52,817 nt of DNA from Aquidulcibacter sp. (GTDB lineage Bacteria > Pseudomonadota > Alphaproteobacteria > Caulobacterales > Aquidulcibacteraceae). The notes beneath the pieces are model-generated. The model was not told the origin of the DNA. It did not search any database and worked only from the letters and a program-made list of their open reading frames with translations. A program made the translations under genes and the position numbers. Of this stretch, positions 28,943-38,494 are shown one piece after another (position 1 is the stretch's first letter; every line of letters starts with the position of its first letter). The stretch is from contig NZ_JADCBK010000070.1 in the NCBI RefSeq assembly GCF_020253525.1, positions 1 to 52,817 of the forward strand. Reading direction: 5' to 3'.

Positions 28943-29404
28943 TCATCCCGCCTTCGGTGGTCGCTTGGCCATCAGGGTGCGGGTCATGACGCTCATCACC
29001 AAGAGGCCATCTTGATCTTGCACTTCGTGGCTGGCGGTCAGCACGCCTTCGCGGTCATTGCGGTCTTCGGTCGCCAAAAAGGTCAGGCGCACCGACAATT
29101 CTTCCCCGGCATAAACGGCTTTATAATAGCGCAGCGCATCTTGGCCCAAGCGCTGCAGCACGGGCCATTCGCGGGTTTCTTCCCACAGCATGCGCCGCCA
29201 CAGGGCATAGACATGGCTTTCCGCCGCGCGCGGCCCTGCCCCTTCGCGCCCCTTCTCGCTGGCCTTTAATGGCAGATTGGGGGCAAAGCGCTCGTGAAAC
29301 AGGGCTATATCCTCTGCGGTTACTAAAGCTGCACCGAAATCATAGGTCCGCCCGACAATGATATCTTCAAACCACCATCCTGGTTGTCTCGGCAAAATGC
29401 TCAC
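28943..29404 (-). CDS. MaoC-like hot-dog domain protein
   Basis: A 153-residue protein with the hot-dog fold of the MaoC/R-specific hydratase group. Support comes from GWWFEDIIVGRTYDFG near the start (typical FEDxxVGxx motif), VTAEDIALFHERFAP, and YYKAVYAGEELSVRLTFL, the beta segment following the central helix. The usual catalytic D-x4-H is not clearly preserved in the central helix (ESHVYALWRRML), so it may bind acyl-CoA without hydratase activity. I chose the GTG at 29404, which follows GGAAAGGA; a GTG nine codons further upstream is possible. It converges with dnaJ with no gap. Confidence 0.7.
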   Translation of the reverse strand: MSILPRQPGWWFEDIIVGRTYDFGAALVTAEDIALFHERFAPNLPLKASEKGREGAGPRAAESHVYALWRRMLWEETREWPVLQRLGQDALRYYKAVYAGEELSVRLTFLATEDRNDREGVLTASHEVQDQDGLLVMSVMTRTLMAKRPPKAG

Positions 29405-29590
29405 GCAGAAGTCCTTTCCGTTTTCGGCCACCCAAGAGGCTTTTCATCCGAAGCCATGACGGTGGGTTATTTCGCACGGATTTTCCAGCCCTAGTTTCCA
29501 TCATCACAGTGTTTTTCTGCGCGACCCAGACCCGCGCCATTGGCCAGAAGTTCGAAGGACGCTAAGTAAGGCTGGAAAAGGACTGTCTGT

Positions 29591-31693
29591 ATGAAACGCG
29601 CCCTCTTGGCACTCTGGCTCTTGCTCTGTTGGGTTAGCTTGGCACATGCGCAAGTGCCCGCTGCGGTCTCCACGCCGATTGGGATCAGCGCCAGCTCGCA
29701 AAATGTCGAGATCACGCTGATTAGTGAGCGGGCAGCAGTTCAGCCCGGCGATGTCTTTCACCTCGCCATCCGGCAGAAGATCGCGCCCGACTGGCATACT
29801 TATTGGCGCAATCCGGGGGATTCTGGAGAGCCAACTTATCTGGCCTGGACTTTGCCAGACGGGGTGAAGGCGGGCGAGATCAAATGGCCAGCCCCTACCG
29901 CCATCCCCTTTGGCCCCTTGGTCAATTATGGCTTTTCCAATTCGGTTGTTTTGCCGGTTGAAGTGCAAATTCCTGCTTCGGCCAAACCGGGTACGAGCCT
30001 CTCGCTGAAGGTCGATGCCACCTGGCTTGAATGCGCAGACGTCTGTATTCCAGGCGAAGGCAGCGTGGCGCTGACCTTACCCGTAGAAGCCTCAAAGCGC
30101 GATGGTGGCGATGCGGCGGCGATCCAATCTGCCCTATCGGGCCTGCCCAAGCCCTTGCCCGGAAAGGCACATCTAACTGATCTGGGCGCGGGTGGCCTGC
30201 AATTGGTGGTCACGGGCGTGCCTGCCGCGGGTAAAGCCTATTTCTTCCCCTATGAGCTTAAGATCGGTGCTTTGGTTGATTTTGCGGCACCGCAAGAATT
30301 TGTGCGCGGCAAGGATGGCTTTGGCCTCAATCTGGTGAAGTCCAAGTCGCTGCCAGAGCCCTTTGTTGGCCCGTTTGAGGGTGTGTTGGTGCTTGGCGAA
30401 GGCGCAAGCGCCAAAGCCTATAGCCTCAGCGCCGATTTGATCGCCGCTGCCCCCATGGCGGCGGTTCCAGGCAAGGCCGCAGACGGCAGCAGCACGGTTG
30501 GTCTTTTGCAGGCGCTGGTCTTCGCCTTTTTGGGCGGCTTGATCCTAAACCTGATGCCATGTGTTTTCCCGATCCTGTCCATGAAGGCCTTGGGCTTGTT
30601 AGAGGCTTCTCACGGCGATAAGGCCGAAGCCCGCACCCACGGCTTGTGGTACGGGTTTGGGGTGCTGGCTTGCTTCCTTGGGTTGGCGGGTCTGTTGATC
30701 GGGCTGAAAGCCGCTGGCTTGGCCATTGGCTGGGGCTTTCAATTACAATCGCCTGCCATCATCGTTGGCCTTGCGGTCTTGATGGTGTTGATCGGCTTTA
30801 ATCTGTTGGGCTTTTATGAAATTGGCACCTCGCTGCAGGGCGCGGGCGCAGGCCTTGCGGGCAAAAGCGGGCATGCAGGGTCGTTCTTTACCGGCGTCTT
30901 GGCTGTTGTGGTTGCCGCCCCCTGTACCGCCCCTTTCATGGGTGTGGCCTTGGGCTTTGCCGCAACCCAGCCCGCGCTTGGGGCCTTGAGCGTCTTTGCA
31001 GCCTTGGGCGTGGGCTTTGCCGCACCCTTTGTGGCGCTGACCTTTATGCCGGGCCTCATGCGCGCTTTGCCCCGCCCCGGGCCATGGATGAGCCGCCTAC
31101 GCGAAGCTTTGTCCTTCCCCATGTTTGCCACGGCCATTTGGTTGATCTGGGTCAGCAGCGCCCAAGTTGGCCAAGCAGGCGTATTGGCGGCCCTAGGTGG
31201 CGTTTTATTGGCAGGGCTTGCGGTGTGGATTTGGCGGACTTGGCAGGGCAAAGCGGGGCGAGCCCTTGCCTTAATGATCCTCACGGCAGGCCTAGTTGGG
31301 GCCGGGGCCTATGTTACCCAAGCCCCGGCAAAAGCCGCCGATGCCGCTGCCACAAGCTTTGGCGGCGAGCCTTGGACCCCTGCCCGCGTCGAGGCCCTAC
31401 AACAAGAGGGCAAGACCGTTTTCGTCAATTTCACCGCTGACTGGTGCGTGACCTGTAAGGTCAATGAAGTCACCGTCTTTGCCGATCCTGAGGTGCGCGA
31501 AGCCCTCAATGGTAAGAAGGCGGTCTATTTGGTGGCCGACTGGACCAGTCGCGATGATGTGATTGCCCAAGCGCTGGCAAGCCACGGGCGCGTGGGTGTA
31601 CCCCTGTATCTGGTCTATAAGCCCGGTGTGGCCGAACCACAAATCCTGCCGCAACTTTTGAGCGCAGACATGGTCAAAGCCGCCCTGAATTAG
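29591..31693 (+). CDS. dsbD: Thiol:disulfide interchange protein, DsbD/ScsB type
   Basis: Carries reducing power from cytoplasmic thioredoxin across the inner membrane to periplasmic partners. The 700 residues comprise a signal peptide (1 to about 20), an N-terminal periplasmic domain with C148 and C152 (ECADVCIPG), an eight-helix membrane domain with C324 (MPCVFP) and C445 (APCTAP), and a C-terminal thioredoxin-like domain with C619-x-x-C622 (DWCVTCK). All three redox pairs are present. The N-terminal domain resembles the ScsB/DsbD-gamma variety more than E. coli DsbD-alpha, so its partner is uncertain. It probably forms an operon with the redoxin gene 11 bases downstream. Confidence 0.9.
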   Translation: MKRALLALWLLLCWVSLAHAQVPAAVSTPIGISASSQNVEITLISERAAVQPGDVFHLAIRQKIAPDWHTYWRNPGDSGEPTYLAWTLPDGVKAGEIKWPAPTAIPFGPLVNYGFSNSVVLPVEVQIPASAKPGTSLSLKVDATWLECADVCIPGEGSVALTLPVEASKRDGGDAAAIQSALSGLPKPLPGKAHLTDLGAGGLQLVVTGVPAAGKAYFFPYELKIGALVDFAAPQEFVRGKDGFGLNLVKSKSLPEPFVGPFEGVLVLGEGASAKAYSLSADLIAAAPMAAVPGKAADGSSTVGLLQALVFAFLGGLILNLMPCVFPILSMKALGLLEASHGDKAEARTHGLWYGFGVLACFLGLAGLLIGLKAAGLAIGWGFQLQSPAIIVGLAVLMVLIGFNLLGFYEIGTSLQGAGAGLAGKSGHAGSFFTGVLAVVVAAPCTAPFMGVALGFAATQPALGALSVFAALGVGFAAPFVALTFMPGLMRALPRPGPWMSRLREALSFPMFATAIWLIWVSSAQVGQAGVLAALGGVLLAGLAVWIWRTWQGKAGRALALMILTAGLVGAGAYVTQAPAKAADAAATSFGGEPWTPARVEALQQEGKTVFVNFTADWCVTCKVNEVTVFADPEVREALNGKKAVYLVADWTSRDDVIAQALASHGRVGVPLYLVYKPGVAEPQILPQLLSADMVKAALN

Positions 31694-31704
31694 GAGGAAA
31701 GCCG

Positions 31705-32373
31705 ATGAGATTTGTTTGGCTGGCAGCTGCACTGGCTTTGGCAAGCTTCACCCTTATCGATAGTCGCGCAGGCGGCATGTTTTCCCCGACAGAGCCCAAT
31801 TCCCACCCCAAAACCAAGGGCGTCCCGCCGGTCCCCGGTGCCATGGCCCCCAGTATTTCCATGCAGGACACCACTGGGCGCAAGTTTAACTTAAGCGCCT
31901 ATCGCGGCAAAATTGTCGTTCTGGAATGGACCAATTTTGAATGCCCCTATGTTGCCCGGCACTATAACAGTGGGTCGATGCAAGCGGTCCAAGCCGCAGC
32001 GCTGAAAGAGGGCGTTGTGTGGTTGACGATCTTTTCCTCTGCCCCGGGCAAGCAGGGCTATCAGGATGGGCGGGGTGCCGATTATTTCACCGCCGAAAAA
32101 GGAGCTAAACCCACCGCCAAAGTGCTGGACCCAACCGGGGTTGTTGGCCGCGCCTTTGGTGCACGGACAACCCCGCATATGTTTGTGATCGATGAGACGG
32201 GCCATATCGCCTATGCCGGGGCGATTGACGACCAACCCCGCGCGGTTCTGCCCGCAGGGGCTGTGCCCCGCAATTATGTGCGCGAGGCGATCACAGCCGT
32301 CAAAAACAAACAGCCCCCCGCAATCCGCGCAACCGCAGCTTATGGCTGCTCCATCAAATATGCAGGCAATTAG
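31705..32373 (+). CDS. Periplasmic redoxin (AhpC/TSA-TlpA-like)
   Basis: A 222-residue thioredoxin-fold protein with an N-terminal signal or anchor (about 1-22). The block [21 protein letters not shown] contains the single active-site-type Cys C80, and [20 protein letters not shown] is the cis-Pro region. A second Cys lies near the C-terminus (YGCSIKY). One Cys in place of CXXC suggests a peroxiredoxin-like role, reduced by the neighbouring DsbD; this is inference from context. AGGAGG precedes the ATG. The last bases overlap the stop of prfA on the opposite strand. Confidence 0.83.
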   Translation: MRFVWLAAALALASFTLIDSRAGGMFSPTEPNSHPKTKGVPPVPGAMAPSISMQDTTGRKFNLSAYRGKIVVLEWTNFECPYVARHYNSGSMQAVQAAALKEGVVWLTIFSSAPGKQGYQDGRGADYFTAEKGAKPTAKVLDPTGVVGRAFGARTTPHMFVIDETGHIAYAGAIDDQPRAVLPAGAVPRNYVREAITAVKNKQPPAIRATAAYGCSIKYAGN

Positions 32374-33443
32374 TCGTCGGCTTCTGCCAAGCGGCGGGCG
32401 GTGTCATCAGCGATGAGCGCTTCGATCATTTCGTCCAAGCCGCTGCCTTCCAACAAGGTGTCGAGCTTATAGAGCGTTAGATTGATGCGGTGATCGGTGA
32501 CGCGGCCTTGCGGGAAATTATAGGTGCGGATGCGTTCCGACCGATCACCAGAGCCGACTTGAGATTGGCGGCTGGCAGAACGCTCGGCCGCAAGGGCTGC
32601 GCGCTGTTGCTCATAAAGACGGGCCTTCAAGGTCCGCATCGCATTGGCGCGGTTTTGGTGCTGGGACTTTTCCGACGAGGTCACCACAATGCCGCTGGGG
32701 ATGTGGGTTAGGCGGACCGCCGAGTCCGTCTTATTGACGTGCTGACCCCCAGCGCCTGACGAGCGATAGGTGTCGATGCGAATGTCTTTTTCGTGGATTT
32801 CAATCTCCACATCTTCCCGCGCGGGCAGAACGGCGACGGTGGCAGCCGAGGTATGGATACGCCCGCCTGCTTCGGTGACGGGGACGCGCTGGACCCGGTG
32901 CACACCGCTTTCAAACTTCAAACGGCCAAAGGCCCCTTCGCCAGATACGGAGGCGATGATTTCCTTATAGCCGCCCATTTCCCCGTCTGACACGCTTTCC
33001 ACTTCAACCCGCCAGCCGCGCGTGGCGGCATAGCGCTGATACATGCGAAAAAGATCGCCTGCGAAGAGAGCGGCTTCATCGCCCCCGGTCCCCGCGCGCA
33101 CTTCCAAGATCACATCGGCTTCGTCATCGGCATCCTTGGGCAAGAGCAGGATTTGTAACTCTTGCTCCATGGTCGGGATGGACTCGCGCAGGATTTCGAG
33201 TTCGGCCTGGGCCATCTGCGCCATCTCATCATTGCTGGGCAGATCAAGGATCATTTGTTCCAGTTCTGCCCGCTCAGCGCGCGCCTTTTCCAGGGAGCGG
33301 ATCGCATCAGCTACTGGGGCGAGGCTGGAGCGCTCTTTAGACAGACGCATGATCTCGCCCCCGTCTGAACAAACAGACAAACGGGCGTCGATCTCGTCAA
33401 AGCGGTCGAGAACACGAAAGAGACGATCTTGGGTCAGGCGCAT
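32370..33443 (-). CDS. prfA: Peptide chain release factor 1
   Basis: Terminates translation at UAA and UAG. The 357-residue protein starts [19 protein letters not shown]. The codon-reading motif is the P-x-T form ([10 protein letters not shown], giving PVT), and the catalytic GGQ is in [17 protein letters not shown]. The start at 33443 matches the family length; an upstream GTG would add 17 non-family residues. The methyltransferase gene prmC, which usually follows prfA, is absent here: the convergent redoxin gene takes its place. Confidence 0.96.
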   Translation of the reverse strand: MRLTQDRLFRVLDRFDEIDARLSVCSDGGEIMRLSKERSSLAPVADAIRSLEKARAERAELEQMILDLPSNDEMAQMAQAELEILRESIPTMEQELQILLLPKDADDEADVILEVRAGTGGDEAALFAGDLFRMYQRYAATRGWRVEVESVSDGEMGGYKEIIASVSGEGAFGRLKFESGVHRVQRVPVTEAGGRIHTSAATVAVLPAREDVEIEIHEKDIRIDTYRSSGAGGQHVNKTDSAVRLTHIPSGIVVTSSEKSQHQNRANAMRTLKARLYEQQRAALAAERSASRQSQVGSGDRSERIRTYNFPQGRVTDHRINLTLYKLDTLLEGSGLDEMIEALIADDTARRLAEADD

Positions 33444-33542
33444 GAGACCGCGGCGGTTAGCATGACATGGGAGGGTCGGTCGAGGGATGGACACACACGC
33501 GCGGCACAGAAGTCTGTCGCGCAGCGTGGCTCAAACGAAAAA

Positions 33543-33567
33543 CGCGACCCCGAAAGGTCGCGCTTTT
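33543..33567. terminator. Hairpin terminator after rpmB, between rpmB and prfA
   Basis: CGCGACC (33543-33549) and GGTCGCG (33556-33562) form a perfect seven-pair stem. A T run follows on each strand (TTTT plus; TTTTT minus), so it can work in both directions. A second, imperfect hairpin lies at 33583-33604, between the rpmB stop and this stem. Confidence 0.75.
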
Positions 33568-33582
33568 AAGCCTGTTGGGCTT

Positions 33583-33604
33583 GGGCTGTGGACGTCCACG
33601 GCCC
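33583..33604 (-). repeat. Second hairpin downstream of rpmB
   Basis: GGGCTGTGGA (33583-33592) and TCCACGGCCC (33595-33604) form a ten-pair stem with one G-T pair around a two-base CG centre. It begins about ten bases after the rpmB stop codon on the minus strand, before the terminator at 33543-33567. No T tract follows it. Confidence 0.5.
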
Positions 33605-33614
33605 AAAACCAGAA

Positions 33615-33911
33615 TTAGGCAGCCGCTTGCTCAGCCAGCTTTGCCTTGATGTCGCGGCGGATCTTGCGTGCGCGGTCCGACATCTTGGTCTCGTCGATCT
33701 TCACAATATAGCCATCGAGGCCACCATTGTGATCAACGGAGCGCAAGGCTGCCATGGTGATGCGCAATTTGAACGCGCGACCCAAAGCGTCCGACGCCAA
33801 GGTGACGTCTTGCAGGTTTGGCAAATAGCGACGCTTGGTCTTAATGTTGGAGTGGCTGACGATATGGCCAACCATTGGTCCGGTTCCAGTCAATTCGCAA
33901 CGGCGCGACAT
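33615..33911 (-). CDS. rpmB: 50S ribosomal protein L28
   Basis: Large-subunit ribosomal protein of 98 residues. It begins MSRRCELTGTGPMVGHIVSHSNIKT, the L28 signature, and continues with KRRYLPNLQ and the basic C-terminus. The CXXC pair of zinc-binding forms is absent, as in most alphaproteobacterial L28. It is a single-gene unit with hairpins downstream. Confidence 0.96.
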   Translation of the reverse strand: MSRRCELTGTGPMVGHIVSHSNIKTKRRYLPNLQDVTLASDALGRAFKLRITMAALRSVDHNGGLDGYIVKIDETKMSDRARKIRRDIKAKLAEQAAA

Positions 33912-34296
33912 GGCGATTTCTCTCTTGTTAAAGCCTTGTCACCCTCGAATAAGAGTGCTCATCGGCGAATTCGTGATTTCTGCCTTGTCTTGAACCCACA
34001 GCCCACATCATCATGGACCGGGATAGGATCAGACTAGCCAGAAGAGGGGCGCGGATACGGGTTTGTGAGGATAAAGTCAAGACAAAGGGCGGTTTCAAAC
34101 TGCCAAACCGATCTGAAGCGTGGCGGCTGTGCCAACTGGCTTCACCCGACCGCTTTTTGCCGCTTTCTCATCAGATATTAACTTTATCGCCGCACTGAAG
34201 CCGTATTCCTTTACTAGGTGTCGATTCTGATAGTCTCGTTCCTAAATTCTGTTCGCGCGAGCAGAGCTGACCCATGAACCCATTAGTGAGGCGTGT
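33912..34296. other. 385-base gene-free region between rpmB and tolQ
   Basis: This divergent gap has no supportable gene; the longest open frame (34013-34198) has no ribosome site and no family-like sequence. It must hold the rpmB and tolQ promoters. GAGG lies five bases before the tolQ ATG. A GTTC-N9-GTTC arrangement at 34238-34254 is a near miss to a LexA site. Confidence 0.6.
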
Positions 34297-34989
34297 ATGG
34301 ACGCGGTAGCAACAGTAACAAGCTTTTCCTTCCTCGATTTGTTCCTCAAAGCCGATTGGATCGTCAAGTCCGTCATGATTGGCTTGGCCTTGGCTTCGGT
34401 CTGGTCATGGGCGGTCGCGATCGACAAATGGTTGCAAATCCGCAAGCTGGAAGCCGGTGCGCGTATTGTGGAAGCCGCTTTGGCAGAAGGTCGTGGCATT
34501 GATGCGATTGAAGAAAGCACTAAGCCCGGTGATGCCATGGCCCGGGTGGTTGCTGTGGGTATGGCCGAGGCCCGCCTTGCGCGCCGCATTCCCAACCAAA
34601 CCGAAGTTGGCTTAGGCCGGGCGATTGAGCGCATGGAACGGGTGATGCAAGCAGCCACCGCGCGGGAAATGGCGCGTGCCGAACGCGGCCTTGCCATCCT
34701 GGCGACCATTGGGTCTTCAGCCCCTTTCATCGGACTATTTGGTACGGTGTGGGGCATTATGAATGCCTTCCGTGGCATCGCCCAATCGCGCGATACCAAT
34801 CTGGCAGTGGTCGCGCCTGGTATTGCAGAAGCTTTGTTTGCCACCGCCCTTGGCCTTTTGGCTGCGATCCCGGCGGTGATTTTCTACAATTGGCTGGCAG
34901 GCAGTTTAGACCGCTTTGCCACCCGTCTGGACGCGCTGAGCGATGATGTGATCGCGCGGGTTTCCCGCCGCTTGCAGGACCCGAACTAA
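34297..34989 (+). CDS. tolQ: Tol-Pal motor protein TolQ
   Basis: Inner-membrane proton-channel subunit of the Tol-Pal system, which constricts the outer membrane at division. The 230 residues have three membrane segments (about 18-40, 140-162 and 172-195). IGSSAPFIGLFGTVWGIM is the hallmark MotA/TolQ/ExbB loop. GAGG lies five bases before the ATG. The usual upstream ybgC thioesterase is absent, and this gene heads the tol operon. tolR follows one base after its stop. Confidence 0.96.
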   Translation: MDAVATVTSFSFLDLFLKADWIVKSVMIGLALASVWSWAVAIDKWLQIRKLEAGARIVEAALAEGRGIDAIEESTKPGDAMARVVAVGMAEARLARRIPNQTEVGLGRAIERMERVMQAATAREMARAERGLAILATIGSSAPFIGLFGTVWGIMNAFRGIAQSRDTNLAVVAPGIAEALFATALGLLAAIPAVIFYNWLAGSLDRFATRLDALSDDVIARVSRRLQDPN

Positions 34990-34990
34990 G

Positions 34991-35431
34991 ATGGCGGCCG
35001 GTTTAGGAGCACGGCGCGGCGGCGGGCGACGTGGCCGACGGGGTCGACGCTTTATGGGCGATATCAACGTGACGCCCTTTGTGGACGTGATGTTGGTGTT
35101 GTTGATCATCTTCATGGTGGCAGCCCCTTTATTGACGGTGGGTGTGCCGGTAGATCTGCCCAAAACAGAGGCCAAGAGCCTGCCGACAGAGCAAGAGCCG
35201 CTGACAGTCACCATCCTCGCCAATGGTCAGGTCTATTTGCAGAATGAAGTGGTAGCCTATGACCAATTATTGCCGCGTCTGACGGCGCTGGCGGGTGAAG
35301 GCTATGATCGCAGAATCTTTATTCGCGCTGCCGAGAAAGCCCCGTATGGGATTGTGATGCAAGTTATGGCCCGGGTGAATTCTGCGGGCTATCGCAATCT
35401 AGGCTTGGTGACCGACACGGTCGAGCAATAG
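34991..35431 (+). CDS. tolR: Tol-Pal motor protein TolR
   Basis: Inner-membrane partner of TolQ that couples the proton gradient to TolA. The 146 residues carry a basic Gly/Arg N-terminus (RRGGGRRGRRGRRF), then MGDINVTPFVDVMLVLLIIFMV, with the essential Asp in the single membrane helix, and a periplasmic ExbD/TolR domain. Length and order are normal. Confidence 0.96.
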   Translation: MAAGLGARRGGGRRGRRGRRFMGDINVTPFVDVMLVLLIIFMVAAPLLTVGVPVDLPKTEAKSLPTEQEPLTVTILANGQVYLQNEVVAYDQLLPRLTALAGEGYDRRIFIRAAEKAPYGIVMQVMARVNSAGYRNLGLVTDTVEQ

Positions 35432-35447
35432 GATAGGCCCCGAGCGC

Positions 35448-36389
35448 ATGCGCGCCAGTGACCCCCCATATGCCAGTGTGAAGTGGCAAGAGCCTGGTTT
35501 CTTTGGGCCGGGTGTTGCTGTGTCAGCCCTTGTGCATGCAGGCATTATCGCGCTGGGTCTGGTCGTGTGGCAGAACCCACCTGCCTTCACGCCCGAAGAT
35601 GTCATCCCGGTTGCCATTGTCGCCGATACACCCAGCGCCATTGGCCCTGAAACGGCGGCAGAAACGGTGCGAACTGGGGAAGAAAATAGCCCGTTGACGG
35701 TTGCAGAAGCCCCGGTATCGGATGCGGCCCCCACCCCAGAGCCTACCCCCCTGGAAACCCCTGCCCCGCCAGCTGCGCCCGCGCCACAGCCTGTGCAAAA
35801 GGCACCCCCGCCCAAGCCTTCTCAAGCGCCTGCCCAAAAAGCGGCCACACCCCCGCCTGCACCAACCAAGGCCAGCACACCCAAGACATCGCCAAACCAA
35901 CCCGCACCCAGCCTACCCAGCAAAGCCAAGACCACACCATCGGCCAGACCCGAACCGGCTTTTGACTTTGCCGCCGCCAGTGCGGCGGCAAGTGGGGCTG
36001 ATTCTGGTGGGCGCAGAGCGCCCAAACTTGCCGCAGCGGGCCAATCGGCCAAGCAAGGGCGCGCCGGGGGCGGCACCCAGCTGGCGGGCGATCTTGAATC
36101 CGCCCTTCGCGCGCAGATTTATGAATGTTGGCGCTTACCGGCTGAAAATTCACCCCGCTTGGTGGTCACGCTACAAATCGAATTAAGGCCTGATGGATCG
36201 CTGGCACGTGATCCAAAGCTAATCCGTCCATCCAGTAAGGCAGGTGCTGACAACAAGCTGTTACTGGCGATTGAAGATGCGCTGCGCGCCGTCCGGCAAT
36301 GCGCGCCATTTTCCTTGCCTGCCAATCGTTATGAACAATGGCGCTTGGTCAATTTTGACTTTGATCCCCGCAAGTCTGATCGGCCTTAA
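35448..36389 (+). CDS. tolA: Tol-Pal energy transducer TolA
   Basis: Spans the periplasm and links the TolQR motor to Pal and TolB. The 313 residues have a cytoplasmic N-terminus, one membrane helix (about 24-44), a Pro/Ala/Lys-rich periplasmic spacer (about 85-175), and a compact C-terminal TonB-like domain (about 210-305) with YECWRLPAE and VRQCAPFSLP, whose two Cys probably pair. The membrane helix carries SALVHAGIIA, with the conserved His and Ser of energy transducers. Sequence is divergent, as is usual for TolA, so the call rests on context and architecture. Confidence 0.9.
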   Translation: MRASDPPYASVKWQEPGFFGPGVAVSALVHAGIIALGLVVWQNPPAFTPEDVIPVAIVADTPSAIGPETAAETVRTGEENSPLTVAEAPVSDAAPTPEPTPLETPAPPAAPAPQPVQKAPPPKPSQAPAQKAATPPPAPTKASTPKTSPNQPAPSLPSKAKTTPSARPEPAFDFAAASAAASGADSGGRRAPKLAAAGQSAKQGRAGGGTQLAGDLESALRAQIYECWRLPAENSPRLVVTLQIELRPDGSLARDPKLIRPSSKAGADNKLLLAIEDALRAVRQCAPFSLPANRYEQWRLVNFDFDPRKSDRP

Positions 36390-36464
36390 CCGAAAGCTGT
36401 CTATAACGAAAAATTGTTTTTCCTTGCCGCAAAATATTCATCTTCTAGGGTCAAGAAACCGGTA

Positions 36465-37787
36465 ATGACATCACACTTCCTCTCCTTCCTGCCCCTGAGC
36501 CGCGCGGTCCGTGCGCTGGTGACGGGTATTGTGCTGGCCCTCGCCTGCCTGACGCCGGCCTTTGCGCAACTGAATGTGAGCGTGACCGAGGGCCATCGGC
36601 GGCCCATGCCGATTGCCATCTCTGATTTTTCTGGCCCGCATGGCAGCTCTATCGCCAATGCGGTGCGCGATAATTTGGCCCGTTCCGGCCTGTTCCAAGT
36701 CCAAAACCCCGACTCCTTCTTGCAGCGCGATATGGATGTGAATGTTGCGCCGCGCTTTGCCGATTGGCGTGTGATTAAAACCGAAGCGCTGGTGGTGGGG
36801 CGTGGTGGCGTGAATGCCGGCCGACTGCGCGTCGAATTTCGCTTGTGGGACGTCTATGGCGAGAGCCAGATGCTGGGCCTTGAGTTTTCGACAACCGATG
36901 AAAATTGGCGGCGCATTGCCCATAAAGTCTCCGATGCCATTTACCGGAGACTGACCGGGGAGGCTGGCTATTTTGATAGCCGCATCGTCTTTGTTGCCGA
37001 AAGCGGCAGCCGCACCAATCGGGTCAAGCGATTGGCCGTGATGGATCAAGACGGGGCTAACCCAAGCTATTTGACCGATGGTACTGAGCAAGTGTTGAAC
37101 CCGCGCTTTAATGCGCAAGGCCAACAGATCGTCTATTCGGCTTTGACAGATCGCGGCATCAAAATCTGGGTCGTTGATATTGAGACCGGGCGCAAGGAAG
37201 CGGTGGCCATTCCTGGCAATATGGCGTTTGCGCCGCGCTTTACCCCCGACGGCCAGTCGATCATTTTCAGCGCAGATCGCGATGGCGATGTAGATGTGTT
37301 CATCAAAAGTCTCCGCACGGGCAAACTGACACAATTGACCCGCAATCCCGCGATCGACACTTCGCCCGACATGTCGCCCAATGGGGATCGGATTGTCTTT
37401 ACCTCAGACCGCGGCGGCAGCACCCAAATCTATGCCATGAATGCCGATGGGTCGGGCGTGCGCCGCCTGACCTTTGGCGAAGGCCGTTATTCTACCGCCG
37501 TCTGGTCACCCAAGGGCGATTTGATTGCCTTCACCCGCCAATTAGGTGGGCAATTCCAGATTGGCGTGATGGCGGCCGATGGCTCCAATTTGAAAATTTT
37601 GGCGGAGGCCTATCTGGTTGAGGGGCCAACTTGGTCTCCCAATGGCCGCGTTATCATGTTCCAACGCGAAGGTGGTCCGGGCCAATCGCCCAGCCTATGG
37701 ACTGTTGATGTCTCTGGCACCAATCTTCGCAAGTCCCCTTGGTCCGGTCCCGGTTCAGATCCGGGCTGGTCTGCGATCCTTCCTTAG
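36465..37787 (+). CDS. tolB: Tol-Pal beta-propeller protein TolB
   Basis: Periplasmic protein that binds Pal and releases it for recruitment to the septum. I start at the ATG at 36465 (440 residues); the frame also reads back to a TTG at 36414. A signal peptide ends near AFAQ. An N-terminal alpha/beta domain (about 35-170) is followed by a six-bladed WD40-like propeller with repeated units such as [28 protein letters not shown] and [11 protein letters not shown]. Normal length and order. Confidence 0.96.
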   Translation: MTSHFLSFLPLSRAVRALVTGIVLALACLTPAFAQLNVSVTEGHRRPMPIAISDFSGPHGSSIANAVRDNLARSGLFQVQNPDSFLQRDMDVNVAPRFADWRVIKTEALVVGRGGVNAGRLRVEFRLWDVYGESQMLGLEFSTTDENWRRIAHKVSDAIYRRLTGEAGYFDSRIVFVAESGSRTNRVKRLAVMDQDGANPSYLTDGTEQVLNPRFNAQGQQIVYSALTDRGIKIWVVDIETGRKEAVAIPGNMAFAPRFTPDGQSIIFSADRDGDVDVFIKSLRTGKLTQLTRNPAIDTSPDMSPNGDRIVFTSDRGGSTQIYAMNADGSGVRRLTFGEGRYSTAVWSPKGDLIAFTRQLGGQFQIGVMAADGSNLKILAEAYLVEGPTWSPNGRVIMFQREGGPGQSPSLWTVDVSGTNLRKSPWSGPGSDPGWSAILP

Positions 37788-37847
37788 TTCCTTCCCCTGT
37801 CACTTTAGACCCTAGCCTTTGACCATCCTTCATCCCAGGAGCCTGTT

Positions 37848-38492
37848 ATGACCCCTTCGAAAAGCCTGATCCCGCAAGTCTCCGGTGCAAAGATTCGCTC
37901 GCTCTCCTTCATGCTTGTCTCCAGCATTGCTTTAGTAGCTTGCGCCAGCACCAAACCGGCCCAGCCAGTCGTGCCAGAAACCGTCGCACCCGTGGCGGCA
38001 GCCAATGCTGAAGCAGCACCAACGGTCGCACCAACCGCACCTGCCGCTAGCAGCGGTGTTGCGTCAGCCCCCTTGGCTCCAGCTGCCCCTGCGCCCGACG
38101 CGGGCCAGTCAGATGCCATGAACGCGGGCGAAAACCTGTCTCCGTTTGCCTCCATTGCCGAAGCGGGCGAGCGGGTCTTTTTCGAGACCGACCGCTTTGA
38201 CCTGACAGACGAGGCCCGCTCTATCCTGACGCGCCAAGCTGCTTGGATCAGAGCCAATCCCGGCAAGCGCGTTTTGATCGCCGGCAATTGCGACGAGCGC
38301 GGCACGCGCGAATATAACTTGGCCTTGGGCGCCCGCCGGGCCAGCGCAGCGCGCGACTTCCTAACCAGCCTTGGCATCAGCCCAGACCGGATTGAAACCG
38401 TCTCTTACGGCAAGGAACGCCCGATTGATGATCGTCCAAATCCAGAAGGCTGGGCCGTCAACCGGAACGCGCATACGATGCTGCTGGATTAA
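37848..38492 (+). CDS. pal: Peptidoglycan-associated lipoprotein Pal
   Basis: Outer-membrane lipoprotein that ties the outer membrane to peptidoglycan. The 214 residues have a lipobox at residues 29-32 (LVAC; lipidated C32), a flexible Ala/Pro linker (about 35-95), and an OmpA-like domain with VFFETDRFDLT, GNCDERGTREYN and ARRASAARDFL. NCDERGTREYN is diagnostic of Pal. AGGAG lies six bases before the ATG. Confidence 0.97.
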   Translation: MTPSKSLIPQVSGAKIRSLSFMLVSSIALVACASTKPAQPVVPETVAPVAAANAEAAPTVAPTAPAASSGVASAPLAPAAPAPDAGQSDAMNAGENLSPFASIAEAGERVFFETDRFDLTDEARSILTRQAAWIRANPGKRVLIAGNCDERGTREYNLALGARRASAARDFLTSLGISPDRIETVSYGKERPIDDRPNPEGWAVNRNAHTMLLD

Positions 38493-38494
38493 TC

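Noticed and set aside
34013-34198. A 61-codon frame between rpmB and tolQ
   Set aside because: No ribosome site, no recognisable protein features, and it lies in promoter DNA.
34238-34254. GTTC-N9-GTTC upstream of tolQ
   Set aside because: The LexA box needs seven bases between half-sites; nine is wrong.
34274-34309. An 11-codon frame overlapping the tolQ start as a leader peptide
   Set aside because: Too short and no ribosome site of its own; GAGG is better placed for tolQ.
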